Assembly (NCBI GenBank): GCA_023132995.1
Contig: JAGLXI010000125.1
Coordinates: 1-17,854 of the forward strand
Length of the DNA: 17,854 nucleotides
Reading direction: 5' to 3'
From: Candidatus Zixiibacteriota bacterium
GTDB lineage: Bacteria; Zixibacteria; MSB-5A5; GN15; FEB-12
Shown one piece after another: positions 6,997-14,910 of this stretch. Positions within the stretch are counted from its first letter, which is position 1, and each line of letters opens with the position of its first letter. Under the pieces are notes generated by a model. It worked only from the letters and a program-made list of their open reading frames with translations, ran no database searches and had not been told where the DNA came from. The translations under genes and the position numbers were made by a program.

Positions 6997-8445
6997 ATGA
7001 TAGATTTTACGTCGGCATCGATTGATTTTGAATTGATCTATCCGGAAATCGCGCTTCTGGCAGCGTCTTTCCTGATCCTTCTGACTGCATTCCAGCGGCG
7101 GTTGGCGCAGTTGGCGCCGCTGATTGCGCTGGTGGGTATTCTTGTCTCGCTGGCGCTGGTTGCCCGACAGTGGGGCAATCAGCAGTCCGGGTTCTTCGGT
7201 ATGATCGCCTGTGACAATTTCGGCACGGCCTTCAAGGCTATCTTCCTGGTCACCACCGTCCTGACGGTGGGTATGGCCCATCGTTATCTCGTTACCAGGA
7301 ATATCAATAAGCCGGAGTTCTATGCCCTGATGCTGATCTCCACGTTCGGCATGATGGTCATGGCCAACACCACCGACCTGGTGGTGATGTTTCTCGGGCT
7401 TGAGATAATGTCGGTCCCGCTGTACGTGATGGCCGGGTTTGCCCGGCGGTCGCTCGAGTCGAACGAGGCCGCCATCAAGTACTTCATCATGGGCGCTTTT
7501 GCCAGTGCCTTCCTGCTGCTGGGGATAGCCTTCCTGTTCGGCGCCTCGGGCACGACCGACCTGCGCCGAATCGTAGCGGATTTCAACTATATAGCCTCCA
7601 ATTTTGAGTTCAGCCTGTACGTAGGTGCCGCCCTGATCCTGATCGGTTTCGGTTTCAAGATTGCGGCCGTGCCTTTTCACACCTGGGTGCCCGATGTCTA
7701 CCACGGCGCCCCGACACCGGTGACGGCCTTTTTCTCGGTAGGTCCCAAGGCGGCAGGATTCGCCGTCATGCTGCGCATTTTTCTGTTCGGCTTTGAGCAG
7801 ATGGAAATACTGACAGTCGTCTTCTGGGTGCTGGCAGTACTGACTATGTCGGTGGGCAACATCCTCGCCCTCAGGCAGGACAATGTGAAGCGTATGTTAG
7901 CGTACTCCTCGATAGCCCACGCCGGGTACATGTTAGTGGCACTGGTCGTCGGAGGCGCCGAGGCAATCTCCGCGGCCGTTTTCTATATCTCCGCCTATAC
8001 CATGTTCAATCTGGGTGCCTTTGCCGTTATCACCCTGCTTGAGACACGCTCCGGCTGCAAGTCCGATTTCTCCGAACTGACCGGTCTGGCCCGCTCGTGT
8101 CCCTACCTGTCGGCTGTCCTGGCTCTCTTCATGTTCTCGCTGTGTGGTTTTCCGCCGACTGTCGGCTTCTTCGGCAAGTTCTATATCTTTGCCGCGGCCG
8201 TCAAATCCGGTTTCATCTGGCTGGCAGTCATTGGTGTCATGAACTCGTTTCTGTCGGTGTACTATTACTTGCGGGTTGTCAAGGCCTGCTATTTCGATGA
8301 TGCCCGGACGACGTATGACCCGGTTCCTTACTCACCGGCCATGGTGCTGGTGCTGATAATCACTGCGGCAGGAGCGCTTGGTTTGGGCCTGTTCCCGCAG
8401 CGGGTACTCGAGTTCGCCCAATCGGCCCTTTTCGCATTTCTGTAA
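6997..8445 (+). CDS. nuoN: NADH-quinone oxidoreductase subunit N
   Basis: This is the third antiporter-like proton-pumping subunit of complex I and the last nuo gene here. The 482 residues include Glu136 (MFLGLEIMSVPLYVMAGF), Lys221 (GFGFKIAAVPFHTWVPDVYHG) and the lysine of FFSVGPKAAGFAVMLR, all expected for proton translocation. About fourteen hydrophobic helices are visible. The start ATG at 6997 is preceded by a weak AACGAAG site; the nearby hairpin may affect its use. The order L-M-N is canonical apart from the small redox gene between M and N. The stop lies 55 bases from the convergent purF stop. Confidence 0.97.
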   Translation: MIDFTSASIDFELIYPEIALLAASFLILLTAFQRRLAQLAPLIALVGILVSLALVARQWGNQQSGFFGMIACDNFGTAFKAIFLVTTVLTVGMAHRYLVTRNINKPEFYALMLISTFGMMVMANTTDLVVMFLGLEIMSVPLYVMAGFARRSLESNEAAIKYFIMGAFASAFLLLGIAFLFGASGTTDLRRIVADFNYIASNFEFSLYVGAALILIGFGFKIAAVPFHTWVPDVYHGAPTPVTAFFSVGPKAAGFAVMLRIFLFGFEQMEILTVVFWVLAVLTMSVGNILALRQDNVKRMLAYSSIAHAGYMLVALVVGGAEAISAAVFYISAYTMFNLGAFAVITLLETRSGCKSDFSELTGLARSCPYLSAVLALFMFSLCGFPPTVGFFGKFYIFAAAVKSGFIWLAVIGVMNSFLSVYYYLRVVKACYFDDARTTYDPVPYSPAMVLVLIITAAGALGLGLFPQRVLEFAQSALFAFL

Positions 8446-8455
8446 ACTACCTCCG

Positions 8456-8484
8456 GGGCAGTCGGGGCGTCCGTGGAACTGCCC
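8456..8484. terminator. Possible weak bidirectional hairpin between nuoN and purF
   Basis: GGGCAG (8456-8461) can pair with CTGCCC (8479-8484) across a 17-base G-rich loop in the 55-base convergent gap. No T-run follows on either strand. It is placed where a terminator is expected for both genes, but the structure is weak. Confidence 0.25.
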
Positions 8485-8500
8485 GAACAGTATTTCAGGT

Positions 8501-9916
8501 CTATGCTTTGAGGCCCTGTCGAGGCTTGAGACGGTGTTTGCCGTTGATTGCCGGGGGCTTGATCGGGTAACGGCCGGAGAAGCAACTGGCGCAGAAGTCT
8601 GTTTTTGGCAGCGACGCCATCGAGAGCATTCCCTCCAGGGAAAGGTAGCGCAGCGAATCGGCCTTAAGATACTTCTCGATTTTTGCTACCGACCGGTGGG
8701 AAGCAATTAACTCCTTGCGGGTCGGCATGTCGATACCATAGAAGCAGGGGGACACAATCGGCGGGGAAGAGATGCGGACATGGACTTCCTTTGCCCCGGC
8801 CTCGCGAATCAGTTTCACGAGCTTCCGGGAAGTAGTCCCGCGGACTATGGAATCGTCGACCACCACTACCTTTCGCCCCTTCAGGACGCCCTTGACGGGA
8901 TTGAACTTCACTTTCACGTCGAGGTCGCGTATGCTCTGGTGAGGATCAATGAAAGTGCGCCCGACATAGTGATTCCGGATCAGGCCGATCTCGAAACGAA
9001 TCCCGGATTCCTCGGCGAAACCAAGAGTGGCCGTGTTGGCCGAGTCGGGAATACCGATCACGATGTCGGCGTCGACCGGGTGCTCGATTGCCAACTGGCG
9101 GCCGAGACGGCGGCGTATCTTGTCGACGTTCTCCCCGAATACGATTGAATCCGGACGGGAGAAATAAATGTACTCAAAAATGCAGAAGGCATGTTTGGTC
9201 TTCTTCATCGGGTAGTGTGATCGCAGACCCGCCGCAGAGATCTCCAACACTTCACCCGGCTCGATATCCCGGACGTACCTGGCGCCGATGATGTCGAAGG
9301 CGCAGGTTTCCGAGGCAACCACCCACGATTTGCGAAACCTCCCCAGGGCCAGGGGGTGAAAACCGTGAGAGTCACGCGCCGCCACGATGGAGTCTTCAGT
9401 AAGGAGCGTCAGCGAAAAGGCTCCCTTGACGGTTGTCAGGGCATCGCAGATGCGGTCGATTCTGCGGCGCTTTCTGGATCGCGCTGCCAGGTGCACGATT
9501 ACCTCGGTATCGGACGTGGTCTGAAAAATGGAACCCTTGGCATCCAGCTTCTGTCGCAGTTCCAGGGAGTTGGTCAGATTGCCGTTGTGGGCGATAGCCA
9601 GGTGCCGGGATCGGTTGGTGATCAGGAACGGTTGGATATTGATGAGTGATGAGGCCCCGGTAGTGCTGTAGCGAGTATGACCGATGGCCATGTTCCCGCT
9701 GAGTCGGCTCAATGTCTTCTCGTCGGCGAAAACCTCCGATACTTCTCCCATCCCCTTATGCATATGTATGATCCCCCTGTCGGAGGTAACGATCCCGGCC
9801 GATTCCTGCCCCCGGTGCTGCAGGGCGTAGAGACCGAAATAGGTCAGCTTGGCTGCTCGGGAGTTGCCAAAGATTCCAAAGACACCACAGTTGTCGTGTA
9901 CGATTGTGTCCATCAC
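8501..9916 (-). CDS. purF: Amidophosphoribosyltransferase (glutamine PRPP amidotransferase)
   Basis: PurF catalyses the first committed step of purine synthesis, converting PRPP and glutamine to 5-phosphoribosylamine in the cytoplasm. The 471 residues show an N-terminal Ntn-hydrolase glutaminase domain with catalytic Cys10 (HDNCGVFGIFG), HRGQESAGI at about 34-42, and the C-terminal PRPP loop VVVVDDSIVRGTTS at about 350-363. Cysteines 245, 391, 442 and 445 match the four iron-sulfur ligands of the Bacillus-type enzyme, and the nine residues before Cys10 would be a cleaved propeptide. The start is GTG at 9916 or the adjacent ATG at 9913; AAGGAG lies about ten bases from the GTG. The gene is convergent with nuoN and functionally unrelated to it. 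Confidence 0.96.
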   Translation of the reverse strand: MMDTIVHDNCGVFGIFGNSRAAKLTYFGLYALQHRGQESAGIVTSDRGIIHMHKGMGEVSEVFADEKTLSRLSGNMAIGHTRYSTTGASSLINIQPFLITNRSRHLAIAHNGNLTNSLELRQKLDAKGSIFQTTSDTEVIVHLAARSRKRRRIDRICDALTTVKGAFSLTLLTEDSIVAARDSHGFHPLALGRFRKSWVVASETCAFDIIGARYVRDIEPGEVLEISAAGLRSHYPMKKTKHAFCIFEYIYFSRPDSIVFGENVDKIRRRLGRQLAIEHPVDADIVIGIPDSANTATLGFAEESGIRFEIGLIRNHYVGRTFIDPHQSIRDLDVKVKFNPVKGVLKGRKVVVVDDSIVRGTTSRKLVKLIREAGAKEVHVRISSPPIVSPCFYGIDMPTRKELIASHRSVAKIEKYLKADSLRYLSLEGMLSMASLPKTDFCASCFSGRYPIKPPAINGKHRLKPRQGLKA

Positions 9917-9954
9917 CGCGCAGGTTCTCCTTCAGGCCTCGTTCGAGGAAGGCT

Positions 9955-9983
9955 AATCTATTGCCTGGCCTGTCAAATGTCAA
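9955..9983 (-). promoter_or_regulatory. Sigma70-like promoter of purF
   Basis: On the minus strand TTGACA (9983-9978) and TAGATT (9960-9955) are separated by 17 bases, a full -35 match and a 4/6 -10 match. Transcription would begin near 9948, giving a leader of about 30 bases. The -35 lies in a tandem heptamer (two copies of TTTGACA, 9971-9984). A CCTCG/CGAGG inverted repeat (9937-9948) sits at the expected start point and could be an operator or a small leader hairpin. Confidence 0.6.
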
Positions 9984-10137
9984 ACGGTTTGGCCCGATTA
10001 CCGAGCGCGGTCGGTGTCTGGCCGGTCTGCGGAAGTTTTAGCTTTTCCGCGGCCGGACGGATTCATAGTTTTGCGGTACAATAGGCAAGACATGTTTGTG
10101 TATGATTCTCAGGGATTCATGTGGAGGTGCTCTCGCT

Positions 10138-11250
10138 ATGAAGATAAACAGGCTGTTTCTGACGGTCGCCATCTTTGTCTGGCTCGGTGTTTCCCTGAAC
10201 GCACGGGCAGAAACACAGGTCGGCCTGTACGGGTTTTGCATACCGTTTCCTAAGGAAGTCCCTGCCTTCGAACCGCCTCGCCGCCTTCTATCGCTGAATA
10301 CGGAGAGGATGGTCTGCGTACTGGTGCAACTGGACAGCGGAGGGAACATATCCGGCCTCTCGCCGGAATATCCGGCGGATAGCGGTCTGGCCGCGTACGT
10401 TGAGGGTTTCCTCAGAGAGCTTAGCCTGGAGCCGGCCACGATGAACGGGCAGAAGGTAGCCTCCGTTCTGCCTGTGATGTTACAGTTCAGGCCGGGAGCC
10501 GTCATTCCGCAGGTTCAATTTCCCATTGATGAGAACGGCCGGATCAGCGACGCCGATCTGTACTGGAAAACGTTCGCTCTCAACGAGATCGGGTTCCCCG
10601 GAATTGTAACATTCCCGTCGTATTTTGCCCGATCAAGTTCGACGTCGGAACCTGCAGTCTATCCTTTCGTGCTGGTGCGGCTTCAGCTTGATGATACCGG
10701 CCGGTTGCTCAACTCGGAGAAAGTGCGATCCACCTGCCACGGTTTCGATGAGCAGATCATGTCGGCTTTATTGTACGCCAAGTTCAGTCCTGCGGTCGTC
10801 AACGGCAAATCGATAGCCTCAACACCGTTTCTACTCGTGTCCCTGTTTCCACAGATGGACTATCCCACAACTGTCTGGAACAGGGAATCCTGCGATCAGC
10901 TTTCGCTTTTGAACAGATTGAGTTTAAGAATGCTGCCGGATACGGTCGGACTGATGAGCAAGGCGATTCCGCTGCGGATTCCGCCGGACAGATATCCCCT
11001 GGGAAGATCGCGGCCGGCTCACAACATGCTAAGCGCTTATGTGCAAGTCGACACTCTCGGACGGGCCCGTATTATCCGGTGCAGCCGGGCAGGCAGGGCG
11101 ACCATGGATACGGTGAGGAGGATTATAGGTAATCTCAGATTTGCTCCAGCGCTAGATTATGATGGCAAGGCGCGGCAATTCAGCGGATTGGCCTATCTGC
11201 GGTTCACCGGTAGTGCGGATGTACGAATTGTCTACGACTGGCTCCGATGA
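10138..11250 (+). CDS. Secreted protein with three tandem TonB-C-like modules
   Basis: I start this 370-residue protein at the ATG at 10138, eight bases after a strong GGAGGTG (10123-10129). Residues 1-24 form a signal peptide (basic MKINR, hydrophobic core, likely cleavage after NARA). Three stretches follow the TonB C-terminal pattern of a beta strand with D..G, a helix, then FxPA...NGKxxA and a closing strand: about 59-117 (LVQLDSGGNISG ... LEPATMNGQKVAS), 176-237 (LVRLQLDDTGRLL ... FSPAVVNGKSIAS) and 299-358 (AYVQVDTLGRARI ... RFAPALDYDGKAR). There is no membrane anchor after the signal peptide and no Pro-rich linker, so it is not a classical energy transducer. It may be a periplasmic binding or competitor module for TonB partners; function is unknown. 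The purF promoter region lies divergently upstream. Confidence 0.75.
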   Translation: MKINRLFLTVAIFVWLGVSLNARAETQVGLYGFCIPFPKEVPAFEPPRRLLSLNTERMVCVLVQLDSGGNISGLSPEYPADSGLAAYVEGFLRELSLEPATMNGQKVASVLPVMLQFRPGAVIPQVQFPIDENGRISDADLYWKTFALNEIGFPGIVTFPSYFARSSSTSEPAVYPFVLVRLQLDDTGRLLNSEKVRSTCHGFDEQIMSALLYAKFSPAVVNGKSIASTPFLLVSLFPQMDYPTTVWNRESCDQLSLLNRLSLRMLPDTVGLMSKAIPLRIPPDRYPLGRSRPAHNMLSAYVQVDTLGRARIIRCSRAGRATMDTVRRIIGNLRFAPALDYDGKARQFSGLAYLRFTGSADVRIVYDWLR

Positions 11251-11553
11251 GGGGTGTGACCTCTTACGGGGCGACTAAGTCGCGGCCCCGCAGGGGCTTG
11301 CACCAGTCTTCGAGTGCCTGATTAGGGTACCCGAGGCGCATTTACTGCGATCTTGCCCATCTCGCCAGGCAGCTCGCTGCTATCGGCTGTCGTAATCCAT
11401 TGAAATATAACAACTAAGCATCCACTAACGCCGCGACAGATAGGTTGGCACGCTTATTGAGTTGTTTCCGTTTGATTCGCCAACGCCTGTGCAAAAGCAA
11501 CTTGGAAGAACCGCTCCTGTGATCTGTATTCTGTATAAGGAAGGAAGGTGAGT
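11251..11553. other. Gene-free stretch
   Basis: About 300 bases without a supportable gene. It contains the competing hairpins at 11268-11297, an 8-base perfect palindrome GGGTACCC (11326-11333), and, at its 3' end, three AAGG units (11537-11548) that include the ribosome site of the next small gene. I see no tRNA, no CRISPR unit and no convincing sigma70 promoter in it; the composition becomes more A+T-rich after about 11395. Confidence 0.6.
11268..11297 (+). terminator. Competing hairpins after the TonB-C-like gene (possible terminator)
   Basis: Eighteen bases after the stop codon, GGGGC (11268-11272), GCCCC (11285-11289) and GGGGC (11293-11297) follow each other. The middle element can pair with either flank: the first stem also encloses GAC/GTC, the second has a three-base GCA loop. 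No T-run follows. It may end transcription of the upstream gene, or be an attenuator-like or dispersed repeat element. Confidence 0.4.
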
Positions 11554-11769
11554 ATGGAACGAGCGACGCGTGTGTTGAATGCGGCTTCGGTGGTGATCGT
11601 TGTGCTGACCGGGATTTATATGATGTTTGCGTTTGATCAGATGCTGACAGTGACGGTGCGCGTTGCCGTAGCTGCAGTGGTAGTCGCCTACGTACTGGCT
11701 CGGCTCATGCCTTTCCGGAAGGCGCGGAGGACGGAACCGGCCGGGACGGGAGAGGAATTATTGGCTTGA
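11554..11769 (+). CDS. Small two-helix membrane protein, function unknown
   Basis: This 71-residue protein has two hydrophobic segments (about 9-27, SVVIVVLTGIYMMFA, and 32-52, VTVRVAVAAVVVAYVLA) joined by a short FDQML turn, then a basic patch (FRKARR) and a hydrophilic tail. That gives a helical hairpin with the C-terminus probably cytoplasmic by the positive-inside rule. The ATG at 11554 is five bases after AGGAAGG; a GTG two codons earlier (11548) is an alternative but overlaps the ribosome site. The stop codon lies inside the -35 box of the next gene's promoter, so this gene appears to be a separate unit. I do not recognise a family. Confidence 0.6.
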   Translation: MERATRVLNAASVVIVVLTGIYMMFAFDQMLTVTVRVAVAAVVVAYVLARLMPFRKARRTEPAGTGEELLA

Positions 11770-11794
11770 CATTAAGTGGTCTTTTTGTTAAAAT
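11766..11794 (+). promoter_or_regulatory. Near-consensus sigma70 promoter of the TPR-ExbBD-TonB operon
   Basis: TTGACA (11766-11771), a 17-base spacer and TAAAAT (11789-11794) give a full -35 match and a 5/6 -10 match, the best promoter in the window. The -35 overlaps the stop codon of the small membrane protein gene. Transcription should begin near 11801, only about 17 bases before the ATG at 11818. Confidence 0.78.
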
Positions 11795-11817
11795 ATCACC
11801 TTATTTTGGAACTCATT

Positions 11818-13842
11818 ATGAGGAATGCTACGTTGAAACGAAATTGTCCGGCCCGCATTTGTTCCGTCATTCTCATTGTCCTGGTCATGCAGTTTCTGTC
11901 TGCTGTTGGAATCCAGGGCCAGAACCTCAAGCCGGCGATTGTCGATGCGTTTGAGGCCGGTGATACCGCCCGCGCCGTCAATCTCCTGAATCAGGAGATT
12001 GAGATCGACAAAGGCTACCACCTGAACTACTATACCCTGGGTTTGATCCATTTCCATCGCCAGCAGTATGCGGAGGCTCGGGAGAGGTTCGAGCAGGCTC
12101 TCGACAAGAAGAGCAAGCATTACGAGTCACTCTATTATCTTGGGCGGTGTCTCATCTCTCTTGGCGAATACGACGAAGCTGAAGAGCGACTCCAGCAGGG
12201 GATGAAAAAATCCAAAAAACTGAAAGCTCGTTTTGAGAACGGCATGGGTCTGCTTGACCTGGTGCGACTTGACTATCAGAAGGCCGATCGACAATTTCGC
12301 AAAGCCCTGGCTGAAAGCGAGGCGGCGCAGGCCAAGGAACTCAAGGATCTAAATAACACGCGCCTTTCCGATGAGGAACGTCAGGCGGCCATTGAGGAGT
12401 CAACGTCGCGGTACGCCCGGGAAAACGCGGAGTACCATATCAATCTCGGCGACGCCAATTTCTACCAGGGTGTGCCGTCCCTGGCCGTTATCGAATATGA
12501 AAAGGCCCTCGAAGTTGATACGGGATCGCTGGATGTGTATTTCCACTGGGCCGAGGCCTGCCTGGAGATGAAGGACTACACCTGCGCCATGGAGAAACTG
12601 CGGGTAGTGCTTCAGAAAGACAGCACTCACGCCGCTGCCTGGATGAAAGCCGGCGGCATTTACTTCAAGGCAGCTCTGTCTACGCGCGCCCAGGACGAAC
12701 GCAAGGCGCGCTTCTTTGACGCCATCGGGGCCTACCAGAAGTATTTGGATCTGTCCCAGGCAAAGCCGGACTCCGCCCATGTGCGGGTCTTCTTCGAAGT
12801 GGCCATGGCCTATGTCAATGTCGGTGGAGCCGAAGAGGCTGCTGAGAACTTCGAGAAAGTCCTCTCAATTCCCTACGAGCCGCGCGACATCTACTTCCAC
12901 TATGGCAAGGCGCTTTGGGGTGTGCAGGATTTCGTCAAGAGCGGGGAGATGCTTCTCAAGCATATTGAGTGGCTCAAGGATGCCGACCACGCCGCCGCGA
13001 CCAAGATAAAGGAAGCCGAACTCTATCAGTACCTGGGCGACGCCTACTACTACCGGGAGGCTAAGGACTTCAACGAGGCGATTCTGTACTATCGCAAGTC
13101 TCTCGACGTCAATCCCGACCAGAAGCGGCTCACCTACAACGTGGCCGTGGCCTATCACAACGAGAAGCGGTATGCCCTGGCGCTTGAGTACTACCAGAAA
13201 CGTATCGATCAGGGCATGGACTCATCCAAGGCGGGCATCTACAAGAACGCCGGCTACTGTGCGCTGAATATCGCCAACCAGGGCGAAGCCGATGAGGAGA
13301 TGGAAGACCTTGAAGAGGAGGGCGAAGAGGCCGTACCCGCCGAGGGCGGCATCGACCCCAACCTGAACTACTATGAAGTTGCCGTGAGTTATATGGAGAA
13401 GTATCTCGAAATTCACTCGCAAGATACCAAGGCGCTTCTTCTAGTGGCCAATACCTGTCTGTACCAGTTAGCCGATTGCGCCAGCGGAGTGGAGAGCTAC
13501 AAACGTCTGCTGGAAGTCGACCCCAAGAGCTGCGACGCCAAAAAGGCCCTGGGCTATGCATATTTCGGCGGCATCTGCACCAAGAACTACACTAAGGCTT
13601 TGGGATACCTCAAGGACGCCTACAGTTGTGTTTCGGCCGAGAAGGGCGCCTGTAGCGACGTTGACCTGGTGCTCTGGATCGCACAGTGTTATCATCTGCG
13701 GGCGGTCGAGAAATCCAAGGACAAGGCCGCCTCCGGCGCCGATTTCAAGAACGCCAACGAATGGTATGTGAAATGTCTTAACTGTGATTCGTCCAACCAG
13801 GAATGCAAGAAGGGGCGGGACGACACCAGCTTCGAGTTTTAG
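11818..13842 (+). CDS. Exported TPR-repeat protein with cysteine-rich C-terminal part
   Basis: The 674-residue protein starts at the ATG at 11818, because the promoter just upstream excludes an earlier GTG in the same frame (11776). Residues 1-34 look like a signal peptide or anchor (basic start, hydrophobic 17-31, possible cleavage after GIQG); there is no lipobox cysteine. About a dozen tetratricopeptide repeats follow, clearest at about 68-135 (YYTLGLIHFHRQQYAEARERF), 204-271, 320-352 and 399-469 (LYQYLGDAYYYREAKDFNEA). An acidic insert (about 489-510) interrupts the array. Of 16 cysteines, 10 fall in 547-663, including a CLNC pair. TPR arrays bind protein partners; here the partners are probably the envelope machine encoded downstream. 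The protein is presumably periplasmic. The substrate is unknown. Confidence 0.85.
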   Translation: MRNATLKRNCPARICSVILIVLVMQFLSAVGIQGQNLKPAIVDAFEAGDTARAVNLLNQEIEIDKGYHLNYYTLGLIHFHRQQYAEARERFEQALDKKSKHYESLYYLGRCLISLGEYDEAEERLQQGMKKSKKLKARFENGMGLLDLVRLDYQKADRQFRKALAESEAAQAKELKDLNNTRLSDEERQAAIEESTSRYARENAEYHINLGDANFYQGVPSLAVIEYEKALEVDTGSLDVYFHWAEACLEMKDYTCAMEKLRVVLQKDSTHAAAWMKAGGIYFKAALSTRAQDERKARFFDAIGAYQKYLDLSQAKPDSAHVRVFFEVAMAYVNVGGAEEAAENFEKVLSIPYEPRDIYFHYGKALWGVQDFVKSGEMLLKHIEWLKDADHAAATKIKEAELYQYLGDAYYYREAKDFNEAILYYRKSLDVNPDQKRLTYNVAVAYHNEKRYALALEYYQKRIDQGMDSSKAGIYKNAGYCALNIANQGEADEEMEDLEEEGEEAVPAEGGIDPNLNYYEVAVSYMEKYLEIHSQDTKALLLVANTCLYQLADCASGVESYKRLLEVDPKSCDAKKALGYAYFGGICTKNYTKALGYLKDAYSCVSAEKGACSDVDLVLWIAQCYHLRAVEKSKDKAASGADFKNANEWYVKCLNCDSSNQECKKGRDDTSFEF

Positions 13843-13878
13843 AGTCGTCGAACAGCAAACCTATTCTCGGGAGTTTGA

Positions 13879-14877
13879 ATGACAGAGGCGGATAAGAAAG
13901 ACAAATCCTTAGAGCGAATAACTGACAAGCAGCGGTTCAAATATATCGGTTTCGAGGTTTTCCCCGGCAAGCCGAAGGAGATGTTCAAATCGGACGCTGA
14001 GAGGGAGAAGACGGTCGAAGCGGTACGGGCCAGGAGGGCCAAGCGGGAGGCTCTTCACGCGCTGCGTGAGGAGTGTACGCTCCTTGAGGAGCGCGTGTCG
14101 TTCAGCGATCGGGTGATCCTGGGTGTGGCTTGTCTGGCCATGATCGTTTCTCTGTTTACGCCCTGGTATTCCGCGTACAACGAGATAGAAGAAACCGCTC
14201 AGGCGGCTGAGCCCGCAGAAGAAGTAGTGTCCGACAGTTCTCTGGTGTCCGATAGCGCCGCCTTCGCCATGGGTGAAGGCGACTCGCTGGGGGCTGCCCT
14301 GGCAGTGTCACCCGACATGTCCCAGCCCTCCGAGACCGATACCACTTCACCGACGACCGTGGAGCCGACGGCTGAAGAACTCGGCAGCGATCCCTACGCG
14401 CAGGTCTCCGCCGAGGAAGTTATCCACGGGTATGTTGCAAAGAAGAGGACCCACAAGGAATATAAGCGGCTGTCCGGCATCGGTTCGTTTGCGGCCCTGG
14501 GGTCGGTTGGTTCGTTAGTGTTTTCCTCCGGTGTAGTCCTTGTTCTGACGGGAGTGCTGTTTCTGGCCATGACGCTCGTGTGTCTCGTGGTGCCGCTGTA
14601 TACTCTGTATGGACTATTCGGACTCAAGGGGAACCCCGACAGCAGGGCGCTCAGGCTTAAGCAGCTCCTGAGACTCAACTGGCTGCCGCTGGGACTATTC
14701 CTTGCCGGCGTGATGCTGTCGTTTATCGGTGCGGAATACAGTTTCGACCCGGCGGTCTACTTCACCAGTATCGGTGAGAGTTATGGCCCTGGCGCACTGC
14801 TTGACACTCTCTCGTGGGGTGTCTACATTTCAATCGGGGCCTCCATAATGCTGGCCGTCAAAGGAGTTGAAATCTAA
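13879..14877 (+). CDS. Unrecognised multi-pass membrane protein linked to ExbB/ExbD/TonB
   Basis: I recognise no family in this 332-residue protein. The first 75 residues are highly charged and probably helical or coiled-coil (about 37-73, AEREKTVEAVRARRAKREAL). A first membrane helix follows (about 78-97, VILGVACLAMIVSLFTPWY), then an acidic Ser/Thr/Pro-rich segment of about 80 residues (101-180). The rest is hydrophobic with three or four more helices (about 200-245, 268-285, 307-327). The ATG at 13879 is six bases after GGGAG. The gene lies 36 bases after the TPR gene and 33 bases before exbB, so it is almost certainly in the same operon. It could be an accessory subunit or regulator of the proton channel; that is inference from position only. 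Confidence 0.8.
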   Translation: MTEADKKDKSLERITDKQRFKYIGFEVFPGKPKEMFKSDAEREKTVEAVRARRAKREALHALREECTLLEERVSFSDRVILGVACLAMIVSLFTPWYSAYNEIEETAQAAEPAEEVVSDSSLVSDSAAFAMGEGDSLGAALAVSPDMSQPSETDTTSPTTVEPTAEELGSDPYAQVSAEEVIHGYVAKKRTHKEYKRLSGIGSFAALGSVGSLVFSSGVVLVLTGVLFLAMTLVCLVVPLYTLYGLFGLKGNPDSRALRLKQLLRLNWLPLGLFLAGVMLSFIGAEYSFDPAVYFTSIGESYGPGALLDTLSWGVYISIGASIMLAVKGVEI

Positions 14878-14910
14878 TAATCTGTTGTCTTTATTGGAGG
14901 ATATTGCCAA

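Noticed and set aside
6802..7704. 300-codon open frame on the minus strand
   Set aside because: Antisense shadow of the glutaredoxin-like gene and nuoN, very rich in His, Gln and Arg, with no recognisable domain.
10077..10082. TACAAT as a -10 box for the TonB-C-like gene
   Set aside because: The hexamer and leader length are plausible, but nothing resembling a -35 lies 16-18 bases upstream.
10096..10137. Earlier start for the TonB-C-like protein
   Set aside because: It would put 14 residues before a good signal peptide; the strong GGAGGTG points to 10138.
11537..11548. Three AAGG units as a phase-variation tract
   Set aside because: Only three copies, explained by a purine-rich ribosome site; too short to slip often.
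11776..11817. Earlier GTG start for the TPR protein
   Set aside because: It lies in the spacer of the sigma70 promoter, upstream of the expected transcription start.
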